Shown here one piece after another: positions 47,662 to 58,530 of a DNA stretch of 64,000 nt. A program made the position numbers and the translations under genes. The stretch covers positions 11,842,001 to 11,906,000 of the forward strand of contig OX637296.1 in NCBI GenBank assembly GCA_951799445.1, in the 5' to 3' direction. This DNA is from Pseudisothecium myosuroides. Lineage: Eukaryota; Streptophyta; Bryopsida; Hypnales; Lembophyllaceae. A model generated the notes under the pieces. The model saw only the letters and a program-made list of their open reading frames with translations. It was not told the DNA's origin and made no database searches. Positions within the stretch are counted from its first letter, which is position 1. Every line of letters starts with the position of its first letter.

Positions 47662-48680
47662 CACCGAAGTGCCCAAGCCTTTCAAAGTGTGTTTTTCCTA
47701 TGCAAAAAGGACATGGGTTTATAGTTATTCCCAGTGAAGCAATTTTTTTTTCCAAAGTCTAACCATATAGATGTCTAAAGAGGGCTCTTGCTTATTAGTG
47801 GGCTTACCAGTTTTAAGTATGAAATTATATAGGAGTTATGAGATTATTACAAGAAAAATGTACGTATATTATTTTTGGTATGTTGCCCCTCCCCACAATG
47901 GTTGAGAAATTTGCATATAAGAGTTTTTTGGTATAGGAGGCGACATTAACTAAAATTTGTGTTAGCATACTAAAATGCACTTCCAAAAACCTTAAGTTCA
48001 AGTGAAGAGCTATCAAACTCAATACACAATCCACTTTGCAATTGTTGAAATGCAATTTTTTTGATAAGTATAGTTTTTTCATGATTTTCACCATTGAAAA
48101 TTTAAACATGCAAGTAGTGATTTTGAGTTATTTGTGATTTATACTCTTCCATTAGGACCATTTTGAAGCAAATGGATAAGTACAATTTTTTTGATTTCAA
48201 ATGAAGTGAAATTGCAAACTTTGCTCAAAGTCAAGAAATGAGTAAAATTAACAAGCAATACTCTTCCACTAATGGTACATATATATGCCTTTGAAGACCT
48301 CTCAAAAATCAAATATTCATCTTTTTCAGTAAAAATAAAATAAAATTCAATAGTTAATCTTCAAAACTGCTTGTAATTTTTTTGAAACAGTCTAAGGAAT
48401 TTAACTACCTACACCAAAATGAGCTTGAAATTTCAGATTGAATGGGCAATTATATGGTCAATTGGGTAGTTAGGGTTTAAAAGATGCCATGGCTGTTTTT
48501 TGGCCAATGAATGAGAGAAAATTTTGCTATATAGAATAGGAGTGCAATTATTCATCCTTGGAATTTTGTGTGAAAAGGAAAAAGTCTTTATAGTAGTTTG
48601 ACTTCCAATGAGTGTTTTTGGAATTTTTTAAGCCAATGATTTACCAAAAGGAATGAGTTCCATTGTCAGCGGCCCGTCCT
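47662..48680. other. AT-rich intergenic region
   Basis: No gene or repeat boundary was recognised. Confidence 0.45.
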
Positions 48681-48917
48681 TTAACCCTTTAGTGACTAAG
48701 AAGCCTGAATTGGGTCTCATGTTTTTTTAAGCAATTTTGAAGAGTTTATTCAAGAATTTTTTTTTTTTTAGTAATTATTTATTTAAACTAATGCATGCAA
48801 TGTTCTTCACTCAAGCTATTGATATAATAAAAAAAATGCTTAGATTATCCTTTCTACAATATGATTAGTCAAAGTTTGCATCTTAAAATCATGAATTCTT
48901 AGTACGTAAAGGGTTAA
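48681..48917. mobile_element. Short TTAA-type element (237 bp)
   Basis: Left end TTAACCCTTTAGTGACTAAG, right end CTTAGTACGTAAAGGGTTAA, inverted over about 22 bp with TTAA at both edges. The interior is unrelated to the long copies. Confidence 0.85.
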
Positions 48918-49723
48918 GGGTTAATTATCCTAGCATGAATTTTTTGAATGATCACCTAAATTTGACAGCTCCTAAGGTAGAAACACCCAAAAGCGTTCCT
49001 ACACCTAATCTTTGTTCCTAGATGGACATTAAACCGTCCCTAGACTTCCATTGAATGGTCTTTGACATGTGTCATAAAGTTCTCCTCTTTCTTCACTGTG
49101 ATTGAATAAGTGCTGAATTTGTCAGAATTCAGATTTGGGTCCACCTACAGGACGGTTCTAGTGGTCTAGGGGACTGCAACTTTGAAAATTCATAGAAAAT
49201 ACATGCCAAGTCCAAAAAATCTAATTTTTTTTTGGAAATTCATGATTTTCTCTCGCTAACACCACAAAAATATTAATTTTTTGAAATGGTGTCTGCAAGT
49301 ATGCTGAATTCCTTATTTTGACGGTATTGGGTGCTTCCACCTTATCGTCAATTTGTCACCACGTCTGAAGTCATGAATTTAAGTTAACCCAGATTCAGCC
49401 ATTGTGGAAAATCAAGTGTAGAGTGGGAAGTCAATGAATTGCTATAGTGAGCCAAGCAAGGACAGAGGCTGCAAATTCATGTGCATGGCGTCAGGTCTGT
49501 CATGGCATGTCCTCAATTTAACCCCTAATATCCAAAACGTGGACATGGCTTGTTACAAATTTGATTGCAACTTTCAACGTACCCGTTTTTTTTTTTAATA
49601 TTTAAAATTAGAAATGAAGCGTAGTGAGTTATAGTTCTACTCATTTTCAAAACTTTGAAAAAATTGAAAACTTTGAAAACATTCAACACTTCAATGAGTT
49701 ATTGCAATTGGAAGCTCCATACA
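48918..49723. other. Spacer with a solitary TTAACCCC end
   Basis: At 49517 TTAACCCCTAATATCC resembles a left terminus without an obvious partner. The rest is unrecognised. Confidence 0.4.
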
Positions 49724-50607
49724 TTAACCCCTCAAGTCCGAAGACCTTTTCTCCATAAAAAAAACTCAAAACGGCCTTTTCTACTGCAAACAACAAAAAA
49801 ACTTAAAATGGTATTCTTCTACGAGAAAGTAGACTAGTACGGGACTGTGTAGAAAAATTGCAAACACTTCGAGTGCATAGATAAATACGTTCAAAGTGAA
49901 GAAATCATGTTTTTTGGCACTGTGGCAAACTACTTTATGACATTTTGAATCTTCTTAACTTAAAGTTTTGTACTGTAGATTTTAAATTTTAAAAAAAGGA
50001 TTGTAAAGAATTGAATTGAGAATATCGGAAAAATAAAAGTTAAGAAAATAACGCAATTTTCACTCTTTAAGAATTGTTAAGTAGAAGAAGATATAAGATA
50101 TATGAAAAAATTAAATCATTAATAGCTCTAAGATGGAATTAAAATGGTGAGAGTATATTAACAATCAAATTTAACCTTGTAGAAATTTTGTTCTAAGAAA
50201 ATGTGAAAATTGAGCTCCAAAACAAATTATATAAGTTATTTTTTTTAGAGATGCTCTAATTGCCCACAAAACAAGATGCTCCATAACTTTTATATTACAA
50301 ATCTAAATAAAAGGAATAAAAGCTTTCCATGTAGACAAAACTATAATTTGTGAGAAACAAATTTTTAAAATCTTTTATTTGAAATTCTTGTGGATTTTTT
50401 TTTTGCCCACCAAGTTCAATTTTGGACTTATTGTAATAACTTTTGCTCCCAAGCATTAGTTGAAATAAAAATTATACTTCCACAAAGCTCATAATTTTTT
50501 CTATCTTATGAGATAGTTTCAAAAAGTTTCATCATAAATTTATCTCACAAGAACTTGACCAAAATCCATTTTGTCCCTTGAGGGGACAATGGGTCTTTAT
50601 AAGTTAA
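49724..50607 (+). mobile_element. TTAA-type MITE (A type), complete
   Basis: 884 bp. Left end TTAACCCCTCAAGTCC, right end GGTCTTTATAAGTTAA, with TTAA at 49724-49727 and 50604-50607. The interior follows the A subfamily, including the CCCTTGAGGGGACAA palindrome near 50575-50589. Confidence 0.85.
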
Positions 50608-51128
50608 AATCCAAATAATACTCCGTACAAAATTATATGTCAATATTGTTTTCCATTCTAACCTTTATTTTTGGTGAAAATATCAAATTATTCATATGTA
50701 TATATACATATTATACTTTTAAAAATCACAATAATTTGATTTTTCCACTAATATTTTTTTTTAAATTAACAAATTTTATAGAAAAATGTCCATTCAAATA
50801 TGAAAATTATAAAGGGGATTATCAATCAACCTTATAAAGGCTAAATTTAGCATAATAGTGATGATTTGAATGCAAGTCATTACCAAGGGATTTTTTGGTG
50901 AAAGAAAAAAAACAATTACTCAAAAAAATTCACTGACACTACTCTTCATAGGGACTTTTATCTCTTGGAAAAAAATTCAAATTAATTGATTTTTTTGGTT
51001 ATATTTAACAATCTATTTTCACTTATTATTCAAAAAATTGTAACAAAAAGTTTACATTATGAAATTAAAAGAGATTTTTCACATTGATTGATACCGCATA
51101 GGCTCATGATGCAAAGATGTCACATTAG
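50608..51128. other. AT-rich spacer
   Basis: Nothing gene-like was seen. Confidence 0.5.
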
Positions 51129-51365
51129 ATGCTACATTTAACTACTTCTGGACTTTTGAAGGGTCCAAAATTAACACCAAGAGATAATCATTGAGAGATA
51201 ATCATCTGGAGATCTCCAGATGCATCAGGAGATCTATACAAAACATCAGAAAATCTATGCAAACATCAAGAGATATATATAAACATCAAGAGATAATCAT
51301 CTGGAGACCTCGAGGTGCATTGTCCAGAATTCACTTGAAAGTCCAAAAGTAGTTAAATGTGGCAT
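51129..51365. mobile_element. MITE with ATGCYACATTTAACTACTT ends
   Basis: 237 bp. The left end ATGCTACATTTAACTACTT is inverted as AAGTAGTTAAATGTGGCAT, continuing to about 31 bp. TTAG precedes the left end and follows the right end, a possible 4-bp target duplication. The interior repeats ACATCAAGAGATA and GATAATCATCTGGAGA words. Confidence 0.85.
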
Positions 51366-51667
51366 TTAGAACCCAATTATATGATTTAAAAAGCTAAATT
51401 GAACACAAGAAAGATGTTTGACCATTTGGAACCGGCAATAGAACTAGTCTTCTACAAATTATCTAGGGTCCATATAATGCATTGCCACAAAGTTCGTGCT
51501 AGTATTCAAAAAAGATGTCAAAAACACCCCCACTGAATTAAGTTGCCAAGCTCATGAAGACCTTTACAGAGAAGTTGGTGTATGAATGGGTTTTTTCACT
51601 ACTATTAGGTAAGATTTTGGCGATCCTTTGTTAAGAAAAGTTTCACTTGGGAATATATATGGGGAAC

Positions 51668-51806
51668 TTTGTTAAAATGGCAGTCATTCCACAACTTTGG
51701 CACTTTTACAGTTTAAATCGCTTGGTCTGAAATCTATACCTGTCCTAAATTGTTTAGACCACACGGTTTGGAAATGGCATATGGAATATCGCCATTTTAA
51801 CAAAAT
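51668..51806 (+). mobile_element. MITE family H, copy 1
   Basis: 139 bp. Left end TTTGTTAAAATGGCAGTC, right end GATATTCCATATG-side reading TCGCCATTTTAACAAAA. An inverted, longer copy lies at 56732-56925. Confidence 0.8.
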
Positions 51807-52452
51807 TCGTCATAACCTCAATTGTCTCATTTTTTTGACAGAGGAAATGTTGTGCAAAACCACCGGTGACTTCGACGGCAAATGCTAAGTTTGACTCGTC
51901 CGGAAGAGAAATAACCTTCCATGGAGTACAAACACTATGTACCTTCGATCGTGGCATGAATCCAGGGAGTAAGATCGAGAAGGAAGGACCTGGCCGCCTT
52001 GCAGTTGACGTTTCATGGCATGCCTGGAGCAAGCTAGAGTTCCAGATGGACCGAAGTCTTCACGAGTTTGCATTCACAGAAGCAAAATGTCATCATGTAA
52101 CTTATATATATGCTGTACATAGGTCCACATATACTCGAAACACAAGCCACTGCCACACTCAGGGACTGATTGAGACTCTCATAACCTAGCTGCTTGTTCA
52201 CCGTATGAAGATTATAGCAGGACGCCATGGATCCACATGTGAAACCTCTGAAAGTTCAGCTCTTCATTCATGCGACGAGGAGCATGTTTGCACAATTTCA
52301 ATTTCAAATTCTGAGTCAAACCGTGGCAGAGAGAGAAGAGTATCTTTGACACTGAAGGCATCAATTGCAAGAATTGAAGCTAGCAGCCCATACGTGATTC
52401 AGTTTTCTATTTAATTTGAGTGCATGTCATTGGGCTTGCACAGCAGTACAGA
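51807..52452 (+). other. Upstream region of the lectin kinase gene
   Basis: A 107-codon frame at 51866-52189 starts at GTG and resembles nothing known, so I leave it uncalled. The region probably contains promoter and leader; TATATATATGC at about 52101 is a possible TATA element. Confidence 0.4.
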
Positions 52453-54675
52453 ATGAACCTCTTCTGGTTTCTCCTGTTTGTGTTGCTTCGCTCAGTTGCC
52501 AGTGACGACACGCGACTTGCCTTCCATTCCTTTCCCTCTGAAGATGATAACATCATAGCTATCGGACATGCTGCACACAATGGTGCCAATCGATCCTACA
52601 TCATCAACAGGCGCGCTACACAATCGCGAGGTTCTTGTGGAGCGTTGTCCTACGCGGAGAAAGTGCGCATTCAGGAGTCCGCAAGTGGGAGAGCTGCTTC
52701 ATTTAGCACCTCATTCTCATTCACCTTCGAAACTCTCAGGTTACCTGGGGATAACAGCAGTTCTCCTAGAGAAAAGGACGATGACGGAGTGGTCTTCAGT
52801 TTCGTGAGGAGCTCGAGCGTGGGGCTTGCTCGCGTGCAAGACCTCATGTCCGTAGTAGGAAGCTCTGGTGCATGCAGGAGTCTTGTCGATCCAGGTGATC
52901 CAAACCATAGATACACTCCCTCAGGCTTCCTGATCGTTTTTGGCATGGGGAATTACAGCCCTGATTCCGAAGACGCCAGAGACAGCTTCATCAGGGTCTC
53001 AAAAAACCGTGACTACGAGTATGACATCGGAGCATACACGCACAACCTTTGTGGCAACGACACCTACTGCTCGTATTTCTCGGATGGGAAAATCTTCACT
53101 ACTTGGATTGATTTCAATAGCTCAGCTCGGACACTCGAAGTGCGGCTTGTGAATGGGTCCAACCCCAGCGTGAAGAAGCCCCTGCGACCTACACTACGCA
53201 TTCCCAACTACAAATTGGCCGAAATGCTTGGCGATGAAGTGATCCTCACGTTCTGGGGATCCTCCGGTGTCCATGGCGCCGAAGCCCATGAGCTCTTGTC
53301 CTGGAACTTCTTCAGTAGTGAGATTTCAAACGTCTCTTCCTCCCAAACCCTTAATCATTTCTGGAAGGCCAAAACGTGGGCTGTTACCAGCACAGGAGTT
53401 CTGGGATCGATTGTGGCAGCTGCAGTCGTGATTCTCTGGTGCGCCTCCCGCCTTGCAAGCCCATCCAGAATTTACCGCTGTACACCACTGGCTCATAGCG
53501 CAGGTCCACATGTGTTCTCGTATGCAGAGCTCCGGATAGCCACTGACAACTTTGATGAAAGAAATTTGCTCGGAATCGGCGGATCGGGGTCTGTCTACAA
53601 AGGGTCCTTTGACGCTCCTAGTGGAACCCATTTTGTTGCCGTGAAACAAATCAATTTGTCGGCGCCCAAGCAGGCGGAGTCCCTCTTTCATGCGGAAGTG
53701 ACCAGTCTCTGCCAAGTTCGGCATCGGAATGTGGTGCAGTTGCAAGGCTGGTGTCAAGAGAAAGGTCGTCTACTCTTGGTTTACGACTTTATGCCCAATG
53801 GATGCCTCAATGAATGGCTTCACACACCTGCTAGCTTGCCTAGCCATGGTCTTCGACACCAAGAGATTGTCCTGTCTTTGGAAAGGCGTCACTCCATTCT
53901 TCAAGGAGTGGGTGCGGCTCTAGAATACCTACATGAGGAGTGCTTGAGTTGTGTTTTGCACCGAGACATCAAGTCTAGCAATGTGTTGTTGGATGCAGAT
54001 TTCAAATCGCATTTGGGAGACTTTGGACTTGCCCGCTTGATGGATCACCACAAGTTGGACAAAACCACTTTGGCAGCTGGGACTCTTGGCTACATGGCTC
54101 CCGAGTTAGTATACACAGGGAAAGCAACTAAAGAATCAGATGTTTATAGTTTTGGCATTTTGGTGATTGAAGTTGTATGTGGAAGGCGTCCCTTGGATAT
54201 GCAAGCAATGGAACCGGAGGATCTTGTGTTGTTGCATACCATTTGGCGAGCTCATGAAGGTGAATCACTTCTCAATGAAGTAGATCCAAAATTGCTTCAA
54301 ACTCTTCAACCTTTAAGGTTCACGCCTCATCAAGAAGACTGTGAGATCATAGATGGAATAGGACCTCCGTCTTTATCTTTAGACTCTAATATAGGTAGTG
54401 ACAACAATGTCATAGGGAGATCAATGGTCGTGGATGTAGATGTTCAAGTTCATACAACTATGGTTGTGGATCTCCTTCGTTTAGGCCTCTTGTGTTGCCT
54501 TCCAAATCCAAAAGCCCGACCATCCATGGGACAAGTGAATGGAATATTGCAACAAATAAGAGACGTGGAAGATGCATCTATTGTTGCCAATATACCAATG
54601 CCTTTTCTACCAGCCACCATCTACCATTCATTGGAATTTTCACAAACTTCTCCTAGTTTGAGCTCACGTAGCTAG
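52453..54675 (+). CDS. L-type lectin receptor-like kinase
   Basis: 740 residues, one exon. The start is MNLFWFLLFVLLRS at 52453, which gives a signal peptide of about 18 residues; the frame upstream has only GTG. Residues about 20-275 are a divergent legume-lectin domain (FSFTFETLRL, DDGVVFSFV, FTTWIDFNSSARTLEVRL, VILTFWGSSG, LLSWNFF). A membrane span follows at about 311-333 (GVLGSIVAAAVVILW). The kinase has the glycine loop GIGGSGSVYKG (374-384), VAVK with K398, HRDIKSSN (503-510), DFG (523-525) and APE (549-551), so it is an RD kinase with all catalytic residues. This family senses extracellular ligands at the plasma membrane and signals inward. Unusual: about 50 extra acidic residues (about 622-672, with CEIIDG and DVDVQVH) sit between LLQTLQP and DLLRLGLLC in the C-lobe. 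Its 3' neighbour is a pseudogene on the opposite strand. Confidence 0.95.
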   Translation: MNLFWFLLFVLLRSVASDDTRLAFHSFPSEDDNIIAIGHAAHNGANRSYIINRRATQSRGSCGALSYAEKVRIQESASGRAASFSTSFSFTFETLRLPGDNSSSPREKDDDGVVFSFVRSSSVGLARVQDLMSVVGSSGACRSLVDPGDPNHRYTPSGFLIVFGMGNYSPDSEDARDSFIRVSKNRDYEYDIGAYTHNLCGNDTYCSYFSDGKIFTTWIDFNSSARTLEVRLVNGSNPSVKKPLRPTLRIPNYKLAEMLGDEVILTFWGSSGVHGAEAHELLSWNFFSSEISNVSSSQTLNHFWKAKTWAVTSTGVLGSIVAAAVVILWCASRLASPSRIYRCTPLAHSAGPHVFSYAELRIATDNFDERNLLGIGGSGSVYKGSFDAPSGTHFVAVKQINLSAPKQAESLFHAEVTSLCQVRHRNVVQLQGWCQEKGRLLLVYDFMPNGCLNEWLHTPASLPSHGLRHQEIVLSLERRHSILQGVGAALEYLHEECLSCVLHRDIKSSNVLLDADFKSHLGDFGLARLMDHHKLDKTTLAAGTLGYMAPELVYTGKATKESDVYSFGILVIEVVCGRRPLDMQAMEPEDLVLLHTIWRAHEGESLLNEVDPKLLQTLQPLRFTPHQEDCEIIDGIGPPSLSLDSNIGSDNNVIGRSMVVDVDVQVHTTMVVDLLRLGLLCCLPNPKARPSMGQVNGILQQIRDVEDASIVANIPMPFLPATIYHSLEFSQTSPSLSSRS

Positions 54676-54807
54676 GAAGCTCATAGCAAGCTGCTTATAA
54701 ATAGTTCTTCATTAGAGTAAGCCTTTGACAATTTTCATAAACTCCCAAAGTGGGAGCATCATCATTTCCAAAACCAATATGACAAAGAGAAAAAAACGTT
54801 GTACATA

Positions 54808-56490
54808 TTACATCATCATGAATTTGTACAAGAATTTGGACTTTAGCTCATCTGCCTTGCCTCGAATACGAATGCTGAGGTCTTCTAAGAAGGAAACTAC
54901 AGCTTCTGGTGTCTCTGCCATAGTCGGGGCAGTTGCAAACTCCGCATAAGAGTTGTAACCTAGGAGCTAGATCACCATAGCAACCAGTTCATGTATGTCA
55001 TTATATGTCAGAGACCTCTAGTGTTTACACCGAGATTGACGAAGGAACCCATAGCAATAAGCTCTCTCACCTGGACAGAAGAAAACACAGAACATTTGAC
55101 AAGAACTAAGATGCCCCATTCCAGACTATCAAGTAGCTTAATGAAGATTTACTGATGACATGCCTGACCTGAGCAAGCTCCTGGCGAGCTCCAATCAGAT
55201 GATCCAGCACTCGCAGATTAGCTTTCAGCACACACTGGCCAACCCATGTAGACCCGACGTCTCACCTGAAGGTGGCATCGATCATTAATATCAAGAGACG
55301 AATTGATGAACATATTATTTTTCTTTTTACGATCTTCGCGTGCCACCCTGAGAAACTTCTACGCATTACCCTAAGCAACTAGAACTCCTCATTAAGTCTA
55401 ACCATGGGATTCAATTCCATATTTTCCCAACTGCATAAATGAGAGCAAGAAAACATTTCCGCAGAAGTAATAACAGTACATTCAGAATTCGAGATGTACC
55501 TCAGAATCTGCCACATATTTGAGAACAGAAGATAGGGTAGCTGGTTCGATCAGTGATCACGCGCAATCCCATATTACTGTCATCCGTCGCCACAATCTTT
55601 GAACGCAGAGATCATCTTTTTCCGCCCATATATATGCTCGATACTCTTTGGGATCGCTGATGCTGGAAAAATGTCTAGTTGGCCTTGATCCCTCAGCGTG
55701 TGCTCCCCAAACCTGGTGAGGAAACACAACGAATGTTCAGGAAAGGATATCCACGTGAGGCGCGCGCTATGAAGTTGAAAGAAAACAAAGAGTTTACGTG
55801 TTTCTATTTGATCCGAAACTAACGAATAGCGCAACGGATGGGGCTTAAAATACAGGACATAAAAAATACAACTGGAATAAGAGAACATTATCTTAAGAAT
55901 CCAATAAGCTTGCACTTGCTGCACTTACTGTCTGCCAAGTCTGCTGATTTCTAGGTTCAAATCGTTTGCACGTTTCAACTTCTCTGCAAGTCCAACACAA
56001 ACCACAGTTAATTAGAACTGCAAATTCAGCTAACAAACTAATCAAATCAACTATCGGAAGATAGATGTTCCTTATCCATAAATGTTATACTTTTGCGTAC
56101 ATCCTGGAAATCTGAAGAGTATATATAAATTTCGCTAAATGTAGATCACGTACAGGGGTTAATGGGAATCGTAAACTCGCTTCAAATCTGAAACCCACAC
56201 CTGATTACTACCCTAAAGGAAAAAAAGACGCTCAGCTGTTTAGGTCCTAAAGCTGGTAGCCCAAGTTGTAATAATGGAATCTAATCTTCTACGACTATCT
56301 AGCTTCTGGAGATACTCAGATCGATATTAAGCAGCTTAGCAGAGGGAAGATGTATCCCGCCCCTCTCAAAATCCATCCGGAGAGTTTTGGCAGCAAGCCC
56401 TTCTACCTTCTTCCTCAGCTGTAAGAATATTAGGGGACTCCTCAACTCCAACAACTGCCTTATACAGAACCGAATGAGCGTTCAAATTGA
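54808..56490 (-). pseudogene. Mitochondrial intermediate peptidase (M3 family) pseudogene
   Basis: Five exon-like pieces on the minus strand resemble the middle of plant MIP-type peptidases, zinc proteases that trim imported organellar proteins. They are: about 56490-56310 (LNAHSVLYKAVVGVE, then AAKTLRMDFERGGIHLP in another frame); 55983-55929 (EKLKRANDLNLEISRLGR, donor GTAAGT); 55712-55500 (GQLDIFPASAIPKSIEH, later LSSVLKYVADSE); 55265-55169 (VRRRVYM, then LRVLDHLIGARQELAQ); and 54966-54808 (LLGYNSYAEFATAPTMAE). Splice sites between pieces are largely kept, and joins such as DSE|VRR and ELAQ|LLGY are in frame. But frame changes are needed within at least three pieces, and the frame stops at 54808. 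The HExxH zinc site and C-terminal half are absent, as is the N-terminus. This is an unprocessed (duplicated) pseudogene. Confidence 0.82.
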
Positions 56491-56731
56491 CTGACACGCA
56501 ACCACACCAACAACCACATAAACGACATGTTCATGTTCATGCCCAAGAATTTTTTTCATCTGAACTCCCAACAAAGAATCCCCGCCTTAGCTTATGCCAC
56601 TTCCCATCTCAAAAACTGTGGTTTATAAGGGTGTGCAATTGTGTGTAGTTCACAAAGCGCCAACTCAGAGGTCAATGTCAGCAAATGTTGACTGCTCAAT
56701 CACAAACCTGTACATATTCATAGACTTAATG
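56491..56731. other. Spacer
   Basis: Possible further 5' remnants of the peptidase pseudogene; none recognised. Confidence 0.4.
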
Positions 56732-56925
56732 ACAAATTTCATTAAAATGGCAATAATCCATACACCATTTTCAAACTGCGCAGTCTAAACCATGTAGGAC
56801 TGTTATAGATTTCAGATCTTGAAGTCTAAACCATCTAGGGTAACCGGACAGGTACAAATTTCAGACCGCTCAATCTAAACTGTAAAAGTGCCAAAGTTGC
56901 GAAATGACTATCATTTTAACCAATT
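56732..56925 (-). mobile_element. MITE family H, copy 2
   Basis: Inverted relative to 51668-51806, with shared words CAAATTTCATTAAAATGGC and AAACTGTAAAAGTGCCAAAG. It is about 55 bp longer because of an internal repeat around AGTCTAAACCATSTAGG (56780-56840). Confidence 0.8.
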
Positions 56926-57257
56926 TCACCATACTTTCATTGAGGCGTGGTTGGATTCTTTGATGTACTCCTTGAAGCATATATAAATCAAGTTATGCAT
57001 GGATACAATAAAGTGTTTCCAGCAAGAAAAGAGTCCATCGTGATCCTAATCTTTGGCTAATATCAAAAGCTGTTTTAGTTCACGATTAAAATTCAAGATT
57101 ATATGCTTGTGTTTGAAAACAAAGTCTCTAAACTTATCATGATCTATAATCTCTAGAGCCGTGCGTTCTCCAATTGTGTTCTTAGTACCATTAGAAAGCT
57201 CTCTACAAGGGGTTAATGGGCTTTGTTTCATGGCATTTGAACCTAGAGTATGTGAAA

Positions 57258-58530
57258 CATTAGAGGAATTTTCAGACCTCCGGAGGGCTGCTCCAGGGTG
57301 ACAAACCCGGCTATTAACCCCCTAAAGGACCGTTTGTCCCCTCGAGGGACAATTTGGGTCCAGGTAGGTTCCTATTGTCTCAATTTGTAGTAAAAAATTT
57401 TGGGATTTTTTGAGGTTGTGTAGTTTTGCAAGAGCTTCGTGGATATATAATTTTTATTTAAATCGGTGCCCGAAAGCAGAAATTATGGCACAATAAGTCA
57501 AAAACGGAGATTGGCGGGCAACCAAAAAAAATCACAAAAAGTCAAAATAAATTAAATTTTTTTTTTCCTAAAATATTATATTTTTGTCTACATGTGAAGA
57601 TTTGATTCATTCAATTTGGACTTGTGATGAAAAAGTTATGGACAATCTTAGTTTTTCAGGCAATCTAAGCATCTTCTTGAAAAAATAACCTATAGGATTC
57701 ATTTTTTAATGCAATTTTTACAATTTTCCAAAAAAAATTGTTGGACATTGTTAAATTTGCTTGCTAGAACAATCTCACCGTTGATATTGTTGTGTTTTAA
57801 CTCCATCTTAGAGTTATTAATGGTTTTGTTTTTTCCTTCATTCTTGAACCTACTTCTGCTTAACAATTTTTTAATGAGTGAAATTTAAGTTTTTTTTCCT
57901 AATTTTTTTTTCCTATATTCTCAACTCAAATATGCAACATAAAAAGTTAAAAAATCAAAACCATTAGCACAAAAAATTTAAATTAAAAAGATTCAAAGCC
58001 AAAAAATCTAGTCATAGAAGGTGTAAAAAAACTTTTTTTCTTCACTTTGGATGCAAATATTTTGCAATCCATGTGGTCAAAGTTTCTGAAATTTCTTCCA
58101 TACGTACTTATACTAGTCTAGTATAAGATCCTACGGTTAGATATGCAAAAAAAAACAGTTTTAAAGGTTTTTTGCTCTTCGCAATAGAAATGGCAATTTC
58201 AAGTGTTGTTTGATGGAAAAAAAACCTCGGTCCTTTAGGGGTTAAAAAGCTTGGTCTGTCACTCCAGAAAACTGCCGTAGTGAGCAGTCAGCTTGCCAAA
58301 ACAATCAGTTTTTGCTAGAAAATTTATTTTTAATTTAATTTTTTAAATTAAAAATAAATAAATAAATAAAATTTACTCGTAAAACTCGGTTCCTACGCTA
58401 CTGCCACTGCAATTTTAGGTGGGCGGGAATAGGGGGAAAATGAATTTTTCAGCAAAAGAAAAACAAATTTCAGGGTGACTCGGAGAGTTGTGGAGCAGCC
58501 CTCCAGAGGCCTAAAATTTTCTCTAATGAG
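57258..58530. mobile_element. MITE family C, copy 3, carrying a nested TTAA element
   Basis: Outer ends CATTAGAGGAATTTTCAG and CTAAAATTTTCTCTAATG, with a longer match GGAGGGCTGCTCCA / TGGAGCAGCCCTCC just inside. The TTAA element at 57314-58245 lies within it, so the host element is the older one. Without the insert it would be about 340 bp, like the other C copies. Confidence 0.9.
57314..58245 (-). mobile_element. TTAA-type MITE (A type), complete, best-preserved ends
   Basis: 932 bp in inverted orientation. Ends TTAACCCCCTAAAGGACCG and CGGTCCTTTAGGGGTTAA, an 18-bp inverted repeat with one extra C. TTAA at 57314-57317 and 58242-58245. It carries the GTCCCCTCGAGGGAC palindrome at 57336-57350. 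The clean termini suggest one of the younger copies. Confidence 0.93.

Noticed and set aside
51866..52189. 107-codon gene upstream of the lectin kinase
   Set aside because: No ATG at the start, no recognisable domain, overlapping open frames on the other strand, and its left part adjoins a MITE.
52420..52452. Extended lectin kinase start
   Set aside because: The extension begins at GTG; the ATG at 52453 directly begins a signal peptide.
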